A stretch of DNA of 64,000 bases from JAWKSY01 sp041402125 (lineage in GTDB: Bacteria; Planctomycetota; GCA-002687715; DRQF01). The stretch's first letter is position 1. Each line of letters opens with the position of its first letter. The notes under the pieces are model-generated. The model did not search any database. It was not told where the DNA came from and saw nothing but the letters and a program-made list of their open reading frames with translations. The stretch lies in assembly GCA_041402125.1 (NCBI GenBank), contig JAWKSY010000018.1:39239-103238 (forward strand), read 5' to 3'. The translations under genes were made by a program, and so were the position numbers. Positions 45,005 to 54,237 of this stretch are shown here, piece after piece.

Positions 45005-46249
45005 ATGCCCCCCGCGCGCGATTTCCGCTTCCTCCACGCCGCCGACCTGCACCTCGACAGTCCGCTCGAGGGGCTCGATCGCTACGAGGGCGCGCCGGTG
45101 GACCGGATCCGGGTCGCCACGCGCGACGCCTTCGAGGGCCTGATCGCTCTCGCCCGCTCCGAACGCGTCGATCTCGTCGTGCTCGCCGGCGACCTCTACG
45201 ACGGGGACTGGAAGGACTACAACACCGGACTCTTCCTGAACCGGCAGCTCGCGCGTCTCGACTGCCCCGTCGTCCTCCTCCAGGGGAATCACGACGCGGC
45301 CAGCGTCCTCACGCGCTCGCTCCGCCCGCCCTCGAACGTCCACGTGCTCGCCTCGGACCGCCCCGAGACCCTCGTCTTCGAGGAGATCGGCGCGGCGGTG
45401 CACGGTCAGAGCTTCGCCGACCGGAAGGTCACGCGGAACCTCGCGATCGACTACCCCGATCCGCGCCCCGGCCTCGTCAACATCGGCGTCCTCCACACCG
45501 CGCTCGACGAGCCGGAGGGCGTCCACGCGCGCTACGCGCCCTGCAAGATCGAGGAGCTCCGCGGCCGGGGCTACGACTACTGGGCGCTCGGCCACGTCCA
45601 CGTGCGGCAGACGCGCGGCGAGGACCCCTGGATCGTCTTCCCCGGCAACCTGCAGGGCCGCCACGCCCGCGAGACGGGACCGAAGGGCGCGCTCGTCGTC
45701 GAGGTGCGCGGCGGACGCGTCCAGGCGCCGGTCTTCCACGCGCTCGACGTCCTGCGCTGGGCGCAGGTCGAGGTCGACGCCGCGGGCGCGGAGACGCTCG
45801 ACGCCGTGCTCGATCTGATCCGGGCGGAACTCGCCCGCGAGATCGAGGCGGCCGAGGGCCGACTCGTCGCGGCGCGGGTCACCGTCGTCGGACGCTGCGG
45901 CGCGAACGCCGCCCTGCGTCGCGATCCCGACGCGCTCGTGCAGGAGATCCGCAACCTCGTCCCCAACCTCGACGGCGAGCTCTGGATCGAGAAGGTCCGC
46001 GTGAGGACCCGCGACGCCCGGGGCATCGAGGACCTCGCGGCCCGGACGGACGAGCTCGGCGAGCTCGTCCGCCGCCTCGCGGTCGGTTCGGGCGACGAGA
46101 CCCCGGCCGCGCCGGAGTTCGAGACGCTGCTCCGGTCCCTGCCGGTGAAGATCCGGCACGCGCTCGAGGGGGACGCGACGGACGAGATCGAGACGGAGGC
46201 GCGCGAACTCCTCCTCTCGCGCCTCCTCGAGGCGGAGGACGGGGCGTGA
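45005..46249 (+). CDS. DNA repair metallophosphoesterase (SbcD/YhaO-like)
   Basis: A 414-residue calcineurin-like phosphoesterase. Metal-binding motifs appear in order: DLHLDSPL (D-x-H), GDLYDG, GNHDAA and GHVHVRQ. This pattern, plus a ~130-residue C-terminal capping region, matches the nuclease subunit of SbcCD/Mre11-Rad50-type complexes, in particular the shorter YhaO form. The ATPase partner gene begins inside its stop codon (GTGA overlap). It would act on DNA ends in the cytoplasm. The start was set at MPPARDFR; an upstream in-frame GTG at 44948 has no better support. Confidence 0.88.
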   Translation: MPPARDFRFLHAADLHLDSPLEGLDRYEGAPVDRIRVATRDAFEGLIALARSERVDLVVLAGDLYDGDWKDYNTGLFLNRQLARLDCPVVLLQGNHDAASVLTRSLRPPSNVHVLASDRPETLVFEEIGAAVHGQSFADRKVTRNLAIDYPDPRPGLVNIGVLHTALDEPEGVHARYAPCKIEELRGRGYDYWALGHVHVRQTRGEDPWIVFPGNLQGRHARETGPKGALVVEVRGGRVQAPVFHALDVLRWAQVEVDAAGAETLDAVLDLIRAELAREIEAAEGRLVAARVTVVGRCGANAALRRDPDALVQEIRNLVPNLDGELWIEKVRVRTRDARGIEDLAARTDELGELVRRLAVGSGDETPAAPEFETLLRSLPVKIRHALEGDATDEIETEARELLLSRLLEAEDGA

Positions 46250-49200
46250 GGCTGCTCCGGTTGGACCTCATCGCCTTCGGGGCGCACACCGATCGCCGGC
46301 TCGACCTCGACCGCGGTCCGGCCGGTCTCCACGTCGTCTTCGGCCCGAACGAGGCCGGCAAGAGCACGGCGCGGCGCGCCCTCTCGGGGCTCTTCTTCGG
46401 CATGTCCGACCGCAGCCCCGACGCCTTCCTCCATCGCGCCGCCACCGCCGTCGGAGCGTGCCTCGAGGACGGCGAGGGGAAGGTCCGCGAGCTGATCCGC
46501 CGCAAGAAGCGCAAGGACCCGCTCGTCGAGGCCGGAGACGAGACTCCGGTCGACGAGGCCGTGATGCGTCGCCTCCTCGGCGGCGTCGACCAGAGCCTCT
46601 TCGAGGGTCTCTTCTCGCTCGACCACGAGTCGCTGCGGCGCGGCGCCGAGGAGCTCCTCGCCGACGACGGCGAGATCGACCGCGCGCTCGCGGGCGCGGC
46701 GAACCTCGGCGGCATCCTCGCCGCCGTCGCCGGGGAGGCCGAGGCGCTCTACACGCCGCGCGCCAGCACGAAGACTCTCAACCGGCTCCTGAAGGAGTAC
46801 AAGGAGCTCGCGCAGGACGCCGACGAGAAGGGCCTCGACACGCGCGACTGGGACGAGAACGCCGCCGCGCTCGAGCGCTGCGAGGCGAGGCTGCTCGAGA
46901 TCGAGGCCCGCGTCGCCGAGCTCACCGCCCGGAGCGGCAAGCTGGAGCGACTCGGGCGCACGCTCCCCGTCCTCCGTCGTCGCGAGGAGGCGCGCGTCGC
47001 GCTCGCCGGGCTGTCCGCGCTCGACCACGTTCCGGAGGGCTGGCTCGACGAGCACGAGGCGCTCCGCTCGCGTCGGGCGGAGATGGAGCGCGAAGCCGAG
47101 CGCCGCGCGCAGGAGATCGAGGGCGATCGCGCCGCGCTCTCCGCCCTCCCTGACCGGAGCGGCATCTCGGCCGTCGAAGGCGAGATCCGACGCCTCCTTC
47201 GGGAACAAGGCGACTTCGATCGCGCGCGAGGTCTCCTTCCCGGGGGCGAACGCGGCGCTGCGAGCGCCGAAGAGGTCGATCCGGCGGACGCCGCGTCCGA
47301 CCTCGACGCGTCGGCGCGCGCGCTGCGCTCGCTCGCAGCCGAGATCGTGGGGGCGCGCCGCGACGAGGCCCGGCGCCGTCGCGACCGTGACGAGGCCGCG
47401 CGACGCGCGGCCGGGTTTGAGGAAGAGCTCGCCGCCGCGGACTCCCCGGGCGACCTCGAGATCCTGCGCGAGGCGCGCGCCGCGCTCCGGGAAGCCGTCA
47501 CTGAGGAGCGCGCGATCGCCGCCGACCGGCGCGGGGTCGCGGAGGGACGCCGCCGGATCGCCGACCGGTTGGCCTCGCTTGGGCGCTGGCGGGGTGAAGC
47601 CGAGGCGCTCGCGGACGCCTGCCTCCCGCAGCGCGCGGAGATCTACGTCCTGCGCGATCGACGTCACGACCTGACCGAGAGACGGAAGGACCTCGACCGC
47701 GAGCGGACCGAATCCGAGCGCGCACTCGCGAAGCACACGGCCGAGATCGACGCGCTCGAGCGGGGCGCGGCGCCGCCGCGCCGGGAGGACCTCGAGCGTC
47801 ACCGCGGCGAGCGAGACGCGACCTGGCGCCGGATCCGCGGCCGCTGGCTCAACGGTGAGGCGGGGGGTGGCGAATCCGACACCGACCTCGCCGCGCGCCA
47901 CGAACGGGCCGTGAGCGAGGGCGACGAGATCGCGGACCGCATCGCGAGTCAGGCCCAGGCCGTGGAGCGGCTCGCGGCGCTCGAGGCCGGCCGCGACGCG
48001 GCCCGGCGCCGGCTCGAGGACCACTCCATCAAGAGCGCGGAGATCGACGCCGATCTCTCGACGTGGGAGACCGACTGGCGCGCGCTCTGGGGTGAACTGC
48101 CGGTGGAGGTCGGCGACGTCGAAGTCATGCGGCGCTGGCACGAGGAGATCGAACGCGTCGCGGCCGAGCTGCGCAACCTGACGGCGCTCGAGGCGGGGAT
48201 CATGACGCGAAGCACGACCCTGGAGGCGGGACTCGCGGCGCGGCGCGCCGCTCTCGCCGCCGCGGGTCAGGCCTTCGATCCGTCGGAGACGGCGAATGCC
48301 GCGCTCTTCGAGGGGGCGGTGACGCGACGCCTCGAAGCCGGAGAACGACTCGATGCGCGGCGGCGCGAGCTGATCGGGCTGCGTGATCGCGAGCGCGACG
48401 AGGAACGTCGCCTCACGACCGAGATCGAGACCGAGGTCGCTTCGGGGCAGGAGCGCGTCGCGCGCTGGAGGCGCGCGGTCGCGGCCCTGGGCCTGCCGGA
48501 GACGACGACGCCGGAGGACGCGGAGGATGCGCTCGGTCGGCGGGAGACCGAACGGCAGCGCTCGCTGGCCGCGAGACTCGTGAGGATTCCGGAACGCGCT
48601 GACGGAGGTCGTCGCGGCCGCGGCGCCGGATCTGGCCCCTCGGATCGACGCCGGAGATTCGCCGGCCGTCCTCGCCGAACTCGAGCGCCGCCTCCGGGAC
48701 GCGCACGAACTCGGCGGCCGTGTGGCGACCCTGACGGAGAGCCTCGCCCGCCGCGAGGCCGAAGCGGCCGAGCTCCGGCGCGGCCTCGAGACGGTCCGCC
48801 GCGAGGAGGCCGAACGGCTGGAGACCCTGCGCGCGACGGACGACGAGTCGCGCCGCCGTGCGCTCGACGACCTCTCACGACGCCGGGAGTTCCGCCGCGC
48901 GCTCCGCGAGGAGGAGAGCCGCCTGCGCGATCTCGGCGGCGGCCTCCCCCTCGCGACGCTCGAGGCCGAGGCCGAGGGCGTCGACCCCGACGGCCTCACC
49001 GGCGAGCACGAGGCGGTGCGCGCGGCGGTCGAGTCCGCGCAGTCCGAACAGCGACGCCTCCTCGACGAGCGCGGCCGGCTCCGGAACCGACAGGAGTCCA
49101 TGGACGGCGGCGACGCGGCGGCGCGGGCGGAATCCGAGCGCGCCGCCCTGGCGGCCCGGATCGTCGAGGAGGCGCGACGGTTCCGCGTTCTCGCGACCTC

Positions 49201-49693
49201 GGCCCAGATCCTGCGCCGCGAGATCGAGGCCTACCGCGAGCGCAACCAGGGCCCCGTCCTGGCGCGCACCGGCGAGTTGCTCGCGATCATGACGGGATCC
49301 GCCTTCGCGGGGGTGGAGGCGGAGCTGAACGAGCGGAACGAGACCGTCCTCCTCGCGCGCCGGGCCGACGGATCGACGGCGCACACGCCCGAGCTGAGCG
49401 ACGGCACCCGCGACCAGCTCTTCCTCGCGCTGCGCCTCGCGACGATCGAGCACCTCGTCGCCTCGGGCGAACGGGGCGCGCTTCCGCTCGTCCTCGATGA
49501 CGTCCTCGTCCACTTCGACGACGAGCGGAGCCGGGCCGCCCTCACCGCCCTCGCGGACCTCGGTCGTCACGTGCAGGTGCTGCTCTTCACCCATCACCGC
49601 CGGATCGCGGAGATGGCGGAGGAACTGGGATCGACGCGCGCCGTCGTCCACGACCTCGGCGCGGCGCAGGGTTCGGGAACGGCCGAAGCCTGA
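46246..49693 (+). pseudogene. SMC-like ATPase (SbcC/YhaN-like) gene with a frameshift near 48570-48600
   Basis: The first frame starts at GTG and contains Walker A GPNEAGKST (residues 33-41), followed by ~700 residues of coiled coil. The reading then shifts at about 48570-48600 (one extra base or two missing). The second frame continues the coiled coil and ends with the signature ELSDGTRDQLFLALRLA and Walker B LPLVLDDVLVHFDDE. Together they form a ~1150-residue YhaN-type SMC ATPase whose two halves need each other for ATP hydrolysis. As written it would give only a truncated N-terminal half. Neighbours are intact, so a sequence error is plausible. Confidence 0.8.
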
Positions 49694-49707
49694 CCGGACG
49701 GAAACGG

Positions 49708-49744
49708 GAGCCGGGCCGGACGGCAACGCCGTCCGGCCCGGCTC
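49708..49744. terminator. Bidirectional terminator between convergent genes
   Basis: GAGCCGGGCCGGACGGC and its exact complement form a 17-bp stem with loop AAC, between the ends of the SMC-like gene (+) and the SelW-like gene (-). Confidence 0.75.
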
Positions 49745-49772
49745 TCGGGTCTCGCTCCTCGACGCGGCCTCG

Positions 49773-49991
49773 TCAGCCGCGCGCGAGCGCGAGGATCTCC
49801 TCGTTCTTCGGGAAGCGACCGGCCTCGTGCTTCGAGAAGCGCAGCTCGCCGTCGATCACGACGTCGAAGATGCCCCGGTCGCCGCGGATGAGCTCCGCCT
49901 GGACGCCCAGTTCCTGCTCCAGATAGGCCGCCAGACTGGTGGCCTGAGGCAGGAAGTTTCAGCGTCCGCAGTAGGTGATCTGGATCTTCAT
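49773..49991 (-). CDS. SelW/Rdx-family selenoprotein with an in-frame TGA (Sec11)
   Basis: Read with TGA as selenocysteine this gives a 72-residue Rdx-family protein: MKIQITYCGRU, then NFLPQATSLAAYLEQELG, and ending FPKNEEILALARG. The Cys-x-x-Sec redox motif (C8, U11) follows the first beta strand exactly as in selenoprotein W, and EAGRFPKNEEI matches the conserved C-terminal part of the family. The TGA is at 49961-49959. A good ribosome-binding site (GGAGG, 5 bases before ATG) and a true stop at 49775-49773 frame it. A hairpin that fits a bacterial SECIS element begins 14 nt after the TGA. Rdx proteins are thought to be thiol-based redox partners. Read conventionally, only 10 codons remain. 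Confidence 0.88.
49926..49944 (-). promoter_or_regulatory. Predicted bacterial SECIS element of the SelW-like gene
   Basis: On the minus strand GGCC-A-CCA-GTC-TGG-C-GGCC folds into a 4-bp stem, one mismatch and a 3-bp stem closing a GUC loop. The loop G and U are nucleotides 23 and 24 after the UGA, within the 16-37-nt range described for bacterial SECIS apical loops. Confidence 0.65.
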
Positions 49992-50103
49992 CGGGTCCTC
50001 CGTTCGGATGCGGAGGGAGGATAACGCCCCCGGAGCGGCGCGACCCGGAATGTGCCGGCGCCGCCGCCTTGCCCGCGGAGGTCCGGGGGGGCAGCTTGGC
50101 GGC

Positions 50104-51399
50104 ATGGATCCGGCCGCCGCCCAGACCTCCTTCACGCTCCGCGTCGCCGGGCTCGAACTCCGGGCGAGCCCGCACGAGCTCACCCTCCTGGCCCGGGTCG
50201 GCGGCGAGCGCCCCGTCCTCTCCCTCCGCGTGGAGGGCGAGACCCTCCCACTCGTCCGGACGGACGAGAAGTCCTTCCGCTGGGGCGACGTCACGGGGCG
50301 GGTGCGCGACGACGGCCTCCTCGCCCTCTCGAGCCGCGCGGCGACGATCGTCCGGGCGCGACCGCTCCTCGAGGTCGCGTACCATCGCGCCGCGCGGGGA
50401 GCGCGCGTCGGCCTCGACCTCCGGGGCGGGTTCGGACTCTGGCCGACCCGACCACGGCGCGCCGCCCCTCCCCTCGCGACGGCGGAGAGCCGTCATGCCC
50501 TCGCCCCCGGCGAGGATCTCTGGGTGATGGCGCTTCCGGTGCGGCCGTCGGACGACCGCCGCGCGAACGAACGCATCGCCCACGAGGGGCAACCGCGCCC
50601 CTTCCCGGCCGCCGCCTATCCCGCGGACGAGATCATCGAGGACTGCGCCCGCCACGCCGAGATCTTCGCCTGGCACGCCTACTTCTGGCGGGGGATCCCC
50701 TTCCGCGAGCGCCCGAAGCTCTCGCGCTGGATCTGGCGTCGCGGCTCCTGGATGACGAGCCGCCACGAGCCCGAATGTCCGGAGGAGTTCGCCCGGGTGC
50801 TCGCCACCGTCCGTCGGGTCGGGATGAGACCCCTGGCCTACCTGAGCCCCCGCCATTCGCGGGCGGCGGACCTCGGCGCCGAGATGCGACGGGTCATCGC
50901 GGACCACGGTTTCGACGGCCTCTACCTCGACGGACTCGCGGACGATCCCGTCCTGGCCGACGCCCAGATGCGCCTCGCCCGGGAGGCGGTCGGGCCGGAG
51001 GGGCTCCTCTACCTGCACCCCGACCGGGGCCCCTACGGCGACGTCGCCCTGCCCCTGCCCTTCCTCGAGGGGCGGGCCGACTGGGTGCTCCGCGGCGCGA
51101 ACGGCCGCGGCGGTCTCGACCTCGACACCTTCTTCCGCTTCGCGGTGGACGGACGGAAATCGAGCGGCGCGGCCGGGGTCTGGTGCCCCTACGGATCGCG
51201 CGGCGGCCTCCCTCGGGACATCGCCCCCCATCCCGACGAGGTCCGACGCGCCCTCGCCGAGGGGGTCCGCCCCTTCCGTCGGAGCCACTGGCGGCGCCGC
51301 CCGGGAGCCCTCGAGGCCTTCGACGCGGCCCATGCGATGTCACAGCTCCCGCCGGGACAGGGACTTCCGTCCCCGGACGAGGGCCGGGAATTCGCCTGA
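50104..51399 (+). CDS. Putative TIM-barrel glycosidase-like protein of unknown function
   Basis: A 431-residue protein. The N-terminal ~170 residues are beta-rich. From about residue 180 onward the sequence suggests an (alpha/beta) barrel: IFAWHAYFWRG, VGMRPLAYLSP and ADHGFDGLYLDGLADDP, the last resembling the strand with catalytic Asp in GH-type barrels. There is no signal peptide. No family was firmly recognised. It is divergent from the SelW-like gene and 99 bp upstream of the triple-selenocysteine gene, in the same direction. Confidence 0.6.
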   Translation: MDPAAAQTSFTLRVAGLELRASPHELTLLARVGGERPVLSLRVEGETLPLVRTDEKSFRWGDVTGRVRDDGLLALSSRAATIVRARPLLEVAYHRAARGARVGLDLRGGFGLWPTRPRRAAPPLATAESRHALAPGEDLWVMALPVRPSDDRRANERIAHEGQPRPFPAAAYPADEIIEDCARHAEIFAWHAYFWRGIPFRERPKLSRWIWRRGSWMTSRHEPECPEEFARVLATVRRVGMRPLAYLSPRHSRAADLGAEMRRVIADHGFDGLYLDGLADDPVLADAQMRLAREAVGPEGLLYLHPDRGPYGDVALPLPFLEGRADWVLRGANGRGGLDLDTFFRFAVDGRKSSGAAGVWCPYGSRGGLPRDIAPHPDEVRRALAEGVRPFRRSHWRRRPGALEAFDAAHAMSQLPPGQGLPSPDEGREFA

Positions 51400-51498
51400 A
51401 TCCGGGGGAACATCCCGTCGAAAGGGAGTGTTAGAAGGTTTCGAGGGTCGGCGCAGGGGCGCCGGCCCGGGAACCGCGAATCCCCCGAGAGGATCATC

Positions 51499-52332
51499 AT
51501 GCGCATCTGGATCGTGACCGTCGGCATCCTCGCCGGCCTGGTCGCCTTCGGCGCGACGAAGTCGGGCTACCTCTTCGCCACGAGCGACGAGGGCGCCTAC
51601 GTCGTCAACGTCAAGGGCATGACCTGAAGCAACAAGGAGAGCGCCCGTGAAGCGCTCGCCAAGATCACCGGCGTCTCGGACGTCAAGTGCGACTGCACCG
51701 CCGGCACCGCCGCCATCGTCATGAAGGACGGCGCCAGCCTCGACCGACAGGCGGTCGAGAAGGCCCTCCAGGGCACCCGCTTCTCGGTGACCGCCTTCAA
51801 GGCTCCCGCGAAGAAGATCTCCGAGCTCGGCGACCCGAAGAAGAAGGACGAGCTCGTCGTCTGGAAGGTCGCCTACTCGCGAGGGGGTGGCTGAAGCGCG
51901 GCCGCGAAGGCCAACTGGGTCGGTTCGACCCTGAAGCAGCTCGATGCCGTCACCTCCATCACCGTCGATTCCACCGCGACCGCGTGGATCACGACGAAGG
52001 ACGACGTGAAGCCCGACCAGGAGGCGATGCAGAAGCTCCTGGGCAAGCGTCACGACATCACCTCGATCACCAAGACCAGCCGATCGAAGACGCTCGCCGA
52101 GTACGAGCTCATCATCGGCGGCGTGGCCTGAGGGAACACCTGCACGAAGATCCGTGAGATCTTCGAGAAGGTCGATGGAGTCCAGGTCGTCCTCCCCTAC
52201 GGCGACACCTCCAAGGTCGTCGTCCTCGCGAACAAGAAGGACCTCGAGCAGGAGGCCTTCGCGCGTCTGCTGAAGGGCACGGAGTTCAAGCTCACGTCCT
52301 TCACGGCGCCCGCGAAGAAGAAGGACGCCTGA
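51499..52332 (+). CDS. Triple HMA-like repeat selenoprotein with three in-frame TGA (Sec) codons
   Basis: With TGA read as selenocysteine the frame is open for 277 residues from an ATG preceded by AGAGGA. Residues 4-20 form a signal or anchor helix. Three tandem repeats of ~80-90 residues follow, each with the beta-alpha-beta pattern of an HMA (MerP/CopZ) domain. The in-frame TGAs encode U43 (VKGMTU), U132 (RGGGU) and U211 (GGVAU), each at or near the first Cys of the HMA motif GMxCxxC. Repeat 1 continues as an ordinary HMA domain (AREALAKITGVSDVKCDC). Repeats 1 and 3 end alike (FSVTAFKAPAKK, FKLTSFTAPAKK). Other cysteines are C64, C66 and C215 only. A SECIS-like hairpin follows each TGA, and a strong terminator follows the final TGA stop. 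Function may be metal binding or thiol/selenol redox chemistry, probably outside the cytoplasm. Confidence 0.87.
51639..51657 (+). promoter_or_regulatory. Predicted SECIS element for Sec43
   Basis: GAGCGC and GCGCTC form a perfect 6-bp stem with loop CCGUGAA, starting 11 nt after the TGA at 51625-51627. The loop GU is 20-21 nt after the codon. The loop core CGUGA recurs in the third element. Confidence 0.65.
51917..51931 (+). promoter_or_regulatory. Predicted SECIS element for Sec132
   Basis: GGGTC and GACCC pair around loop GGUUC, starting 22 nt after the TGA at 51892-51894. A competing GGCC/GGCC hairpin lies closer to the codon, so this assignment is the least certain of the three. Confidence 0.45.
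52145..52165 (+). promoter_or_regulatory. Predicted SECIS element for Sec211
   Basis: CGAAGATC and GATCTTCG form a perfect 8-bp stem with loop CGUGA. The loop G and U are nucleotides 23 and 24 after the TGA at 52129-52131. This is the strongest of the three hairpins. Confidence 0.75.
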
Positions 52333-52370
52333 TCCTCCCGGCGGTCCCCCGAGGGACCCCGGAGAACGAA

Positions 52371-52405
52371 GGGCCGGAGCGAGCACGTCTCGCTCCGGCC
52401 CTTTC
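52371..52405 (+). terminator. Rho-independent terminator of the selenoprotein gene
   Basis: GGGCCGGAGCGAG pairs perfectly with CTCGCTCCGGCCC (13 bp, loop CACGT), followed by TTTCT. It lies 39 bp after the terminal TGA and supports that TGA as the true stop. Confidence 0.85.
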
Positions 52406-52719
52406 TCGTGGGCTGATTCATCATGCGGTCGGACCGGGTCTTTCCCCGCGTTCCCGCTCGCCCGGCGCTCCGCCCCCACCCGCGCAAGTGCCCGGCCCGA
52501 AAGCGCTTGGCCCGGTCGCACCCGGCCGCGCCGGCCGAGAGCTCGATCACATTCCCTGCAAGGCTTTCGACGGAGCGCGGTGATCGGCCATCATCGGCGG
52601 ACGTGCGGGAGGTCTTTCCAGGCGGAAGGCTCCCGCGGATCGGGACGACGCCGTCGCCGATCGCCCACGACCCGTCATGCCGTCGGGTCCCTCGCCCCGC
52701 GAGGATGAGAGAAAAAACC
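52406..52719. other. Intergenic region before the FG-GAP gene
   Basis: About 310 bp with no convincing gene and no recognisable promoter. It must carry the promoter of the FG-GAP gene downstream, since a strong terminator lies immediately upstream. Confidence 0.5.
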
Positions 52720-54237
52720 ATGCTTGCACTCGACCCGCGTCGTCTCGTCGCCGTCTTCTGCTTCGGACTCCTCGTCGGAACCACCGGCGCCCAGAGCTAC
52801 GCTCCGGTCGTCCGCACGGACTTCGGCGGCGGTCTTCTCGCCGCCGCGGCCGCGGACTTCGATGGAGACGGTTTCGACGACATCGTCTCCGGCGACGCCC
52901 TCGGCGCGTCCCTGACCGTGATGATGAACGACGGCGCCGGCAACTTCAGCGCCGGCCCGGTCCTCTCGACCTCGAGCGGACCGATCGACCTCTACGCCCG
53001 TGACGTCGACGGAGACGGCGACGCCGACATCGCGACGATCACGAACGTGGGCAACCAGTTCATCGTCTTCCTCAACGACGGGGCCGGGAACTTCTCGGCC
53101 GGGATCGCCATCCCCGCCGGGGCGGGACCGTTCCGCATGCTCCCCTTCGACGTCGACTCCGACGGCGACGAGGACGTCCTCGTCGCGAACGTGGACGTCA
53201 ACCAGGTGAGCCTCATCCTCAACAACGGCGGCGGCTCCTTCACCTACGTCGGGGCGGCCACCGGCGTCTTCGGCCCCGCCGCCTTCGCGAGCGGCGACCT
53301 CGACGCGGACGGCGACCTCGATCTCGTGGTGACGAGCGCGCAGTCGAACGCGATCCTGATCGTCCGCAACGACGGGACCGCGTTCACGCCGCTCAACTTC
53401 CTCGCCGTCGGCGGGGTTCCGCTCGACGTCCTGATCGTCGACACGAATCACGACCTCCGCCCGGACATCGTCACCGCCAACACGGCGTCGGGCACGATCT
53501 CCGTGCTCCGCAACCAGGGCGGCTTCAACTTCAACCGGGTGGACTTCCCGACCCTGCTCACGCCGGCCCGCCTCGCGCTCACGAACGCCGACAACGCGCT
53601 CGGCGTGGACATCGCGGTGACCTGCTTCATCGCCTCGAAGACCGCCGTCATGACGAACGACGGCTCGGGTAACTTCTCGATCGCCTTCTCGACCCTCACC
53701 GGCGCCAACCCGCTGGGACTCGTCTCCCTGACCGGAGACGCCGACCTGGACGACGACCTCGGCGTGATCGACTTCGCGACCGGGTCGCTGCGCTACCTCG
53801 AGAATCTCCGCCCGACCACGCTCTACCCGGGCACCGGCGAGGACCTCGAGACCGGGATCGGCGTCGACGGGCCCGCCGTCTACTCCCCCGCCGTCCAGCG
53901 CCTGCCGATCGCGGCGGGGCAGACGATCGAGTTCGGCATGCACTCGCCGCTGGGGACCTACGTCGGCGCCAACGCCTTCCTGATCGCCCAGCTGATGTAC
54001 CCGGGCTTCCCGCCGATCAGCCCGGCGCCGGGGCTCCACGTGAACTTCTTCGGCTTCGGCCTCATCGTCGTCCTCGACAGCCCGGCGCTCGCGCCGGCGG
54101 GCGAGGTCTTCTCGACCGTGGTGCCGGGCGGCCTCGCGTCCCTCTGCATGATCGTGCAGTCGGTCGTTTCCGATCCCGCCGCCGCGAACGGGATCTACGC
54201 TGCCAGCGATGCCCGCGAGTTCGAGTTTCTTCCCTGA
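52720..54237 (+). CDS. Secreted FG-GAP/VCBS-type beta-propeller protein A
   Basis: A 505-residue exported protein. The signal peptide is about residues 1-23 (AVFCFGLLVGTTGAQ). Residues ~35-350 are FG-GAP-like repeats with calcium-binding loops (DFDGDGFDD, DVDGDGDAD, DVDSDGDED, DLDADGDLD), predicted to form an integrin-alpha-like propeller on the cell surface. The C-terminal ~138 residues (YPGTGEDLETG to NGIYAASDAREFEFLP) form a separate domain shared with two other proteins here. An alternative start at 52705 is possible. It is a close paralogue of the next gene. Confidence 0.88.
   Translation: MLALDPRRLVAVFCFGLLVGTTGAQSYAPVVRTDFGGGLLAAAAADFDGDGFDDIVSGDALGASLTVMMNDGAGNFSAGPVLSTSSGPIDLYARDVDGDGDADIATITNVGNQFIVFLNDGAGNFSAGIAIPAGAGPFRMLPFDVDSDGDEDVLVANVDVNQVSLILNNGGGSFTYVGAATGVFGPAAFASGDLDADGDLDLVVTSAQSNAILIVRNDGTAFTPLNFLAVGGVPLDVLIVDTNHDLRPDIVTANTASGTISVLRNQGGFNFNRVDFPTLLTPARLALTNADNALGVDIAVTCFIASKTAVMTNDGSGNFSIAFSTLTGANPLGLVSLTGDADLDDDLGVIDFATGSLRYLENLRPTTLYPGTGEDLETGIGVDGPAVYSPAVQRLPIAAGQTIEFGMHSPLGTYVGANAFLIAQLMYPGFPPISPAPGLHVNFFGFGLIVVLDSPALAPAGEVFSTVVPGGLASLCMIVQSVVSDPAAANGIYAASDAREFEFLP

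Noticed and set aside
48583..48585. TGA near the frame change in the SMC-like ATPase as selenocysteine
   Set aside because: It lies in the second frame upstream of where that frame becomes coding; coiled-coil sequence before it is in the first frame.
52330..52332. The final TGA of the triple-HMA gene as a fourth selenocysteine codon
   Set aside because: A small GGTCCC/GGGACC hairpin follows, but read-through would enter the strong terminator at 52371 and give low-complexity residues unlike the repeats. The domain ends naturally at KKKDA.
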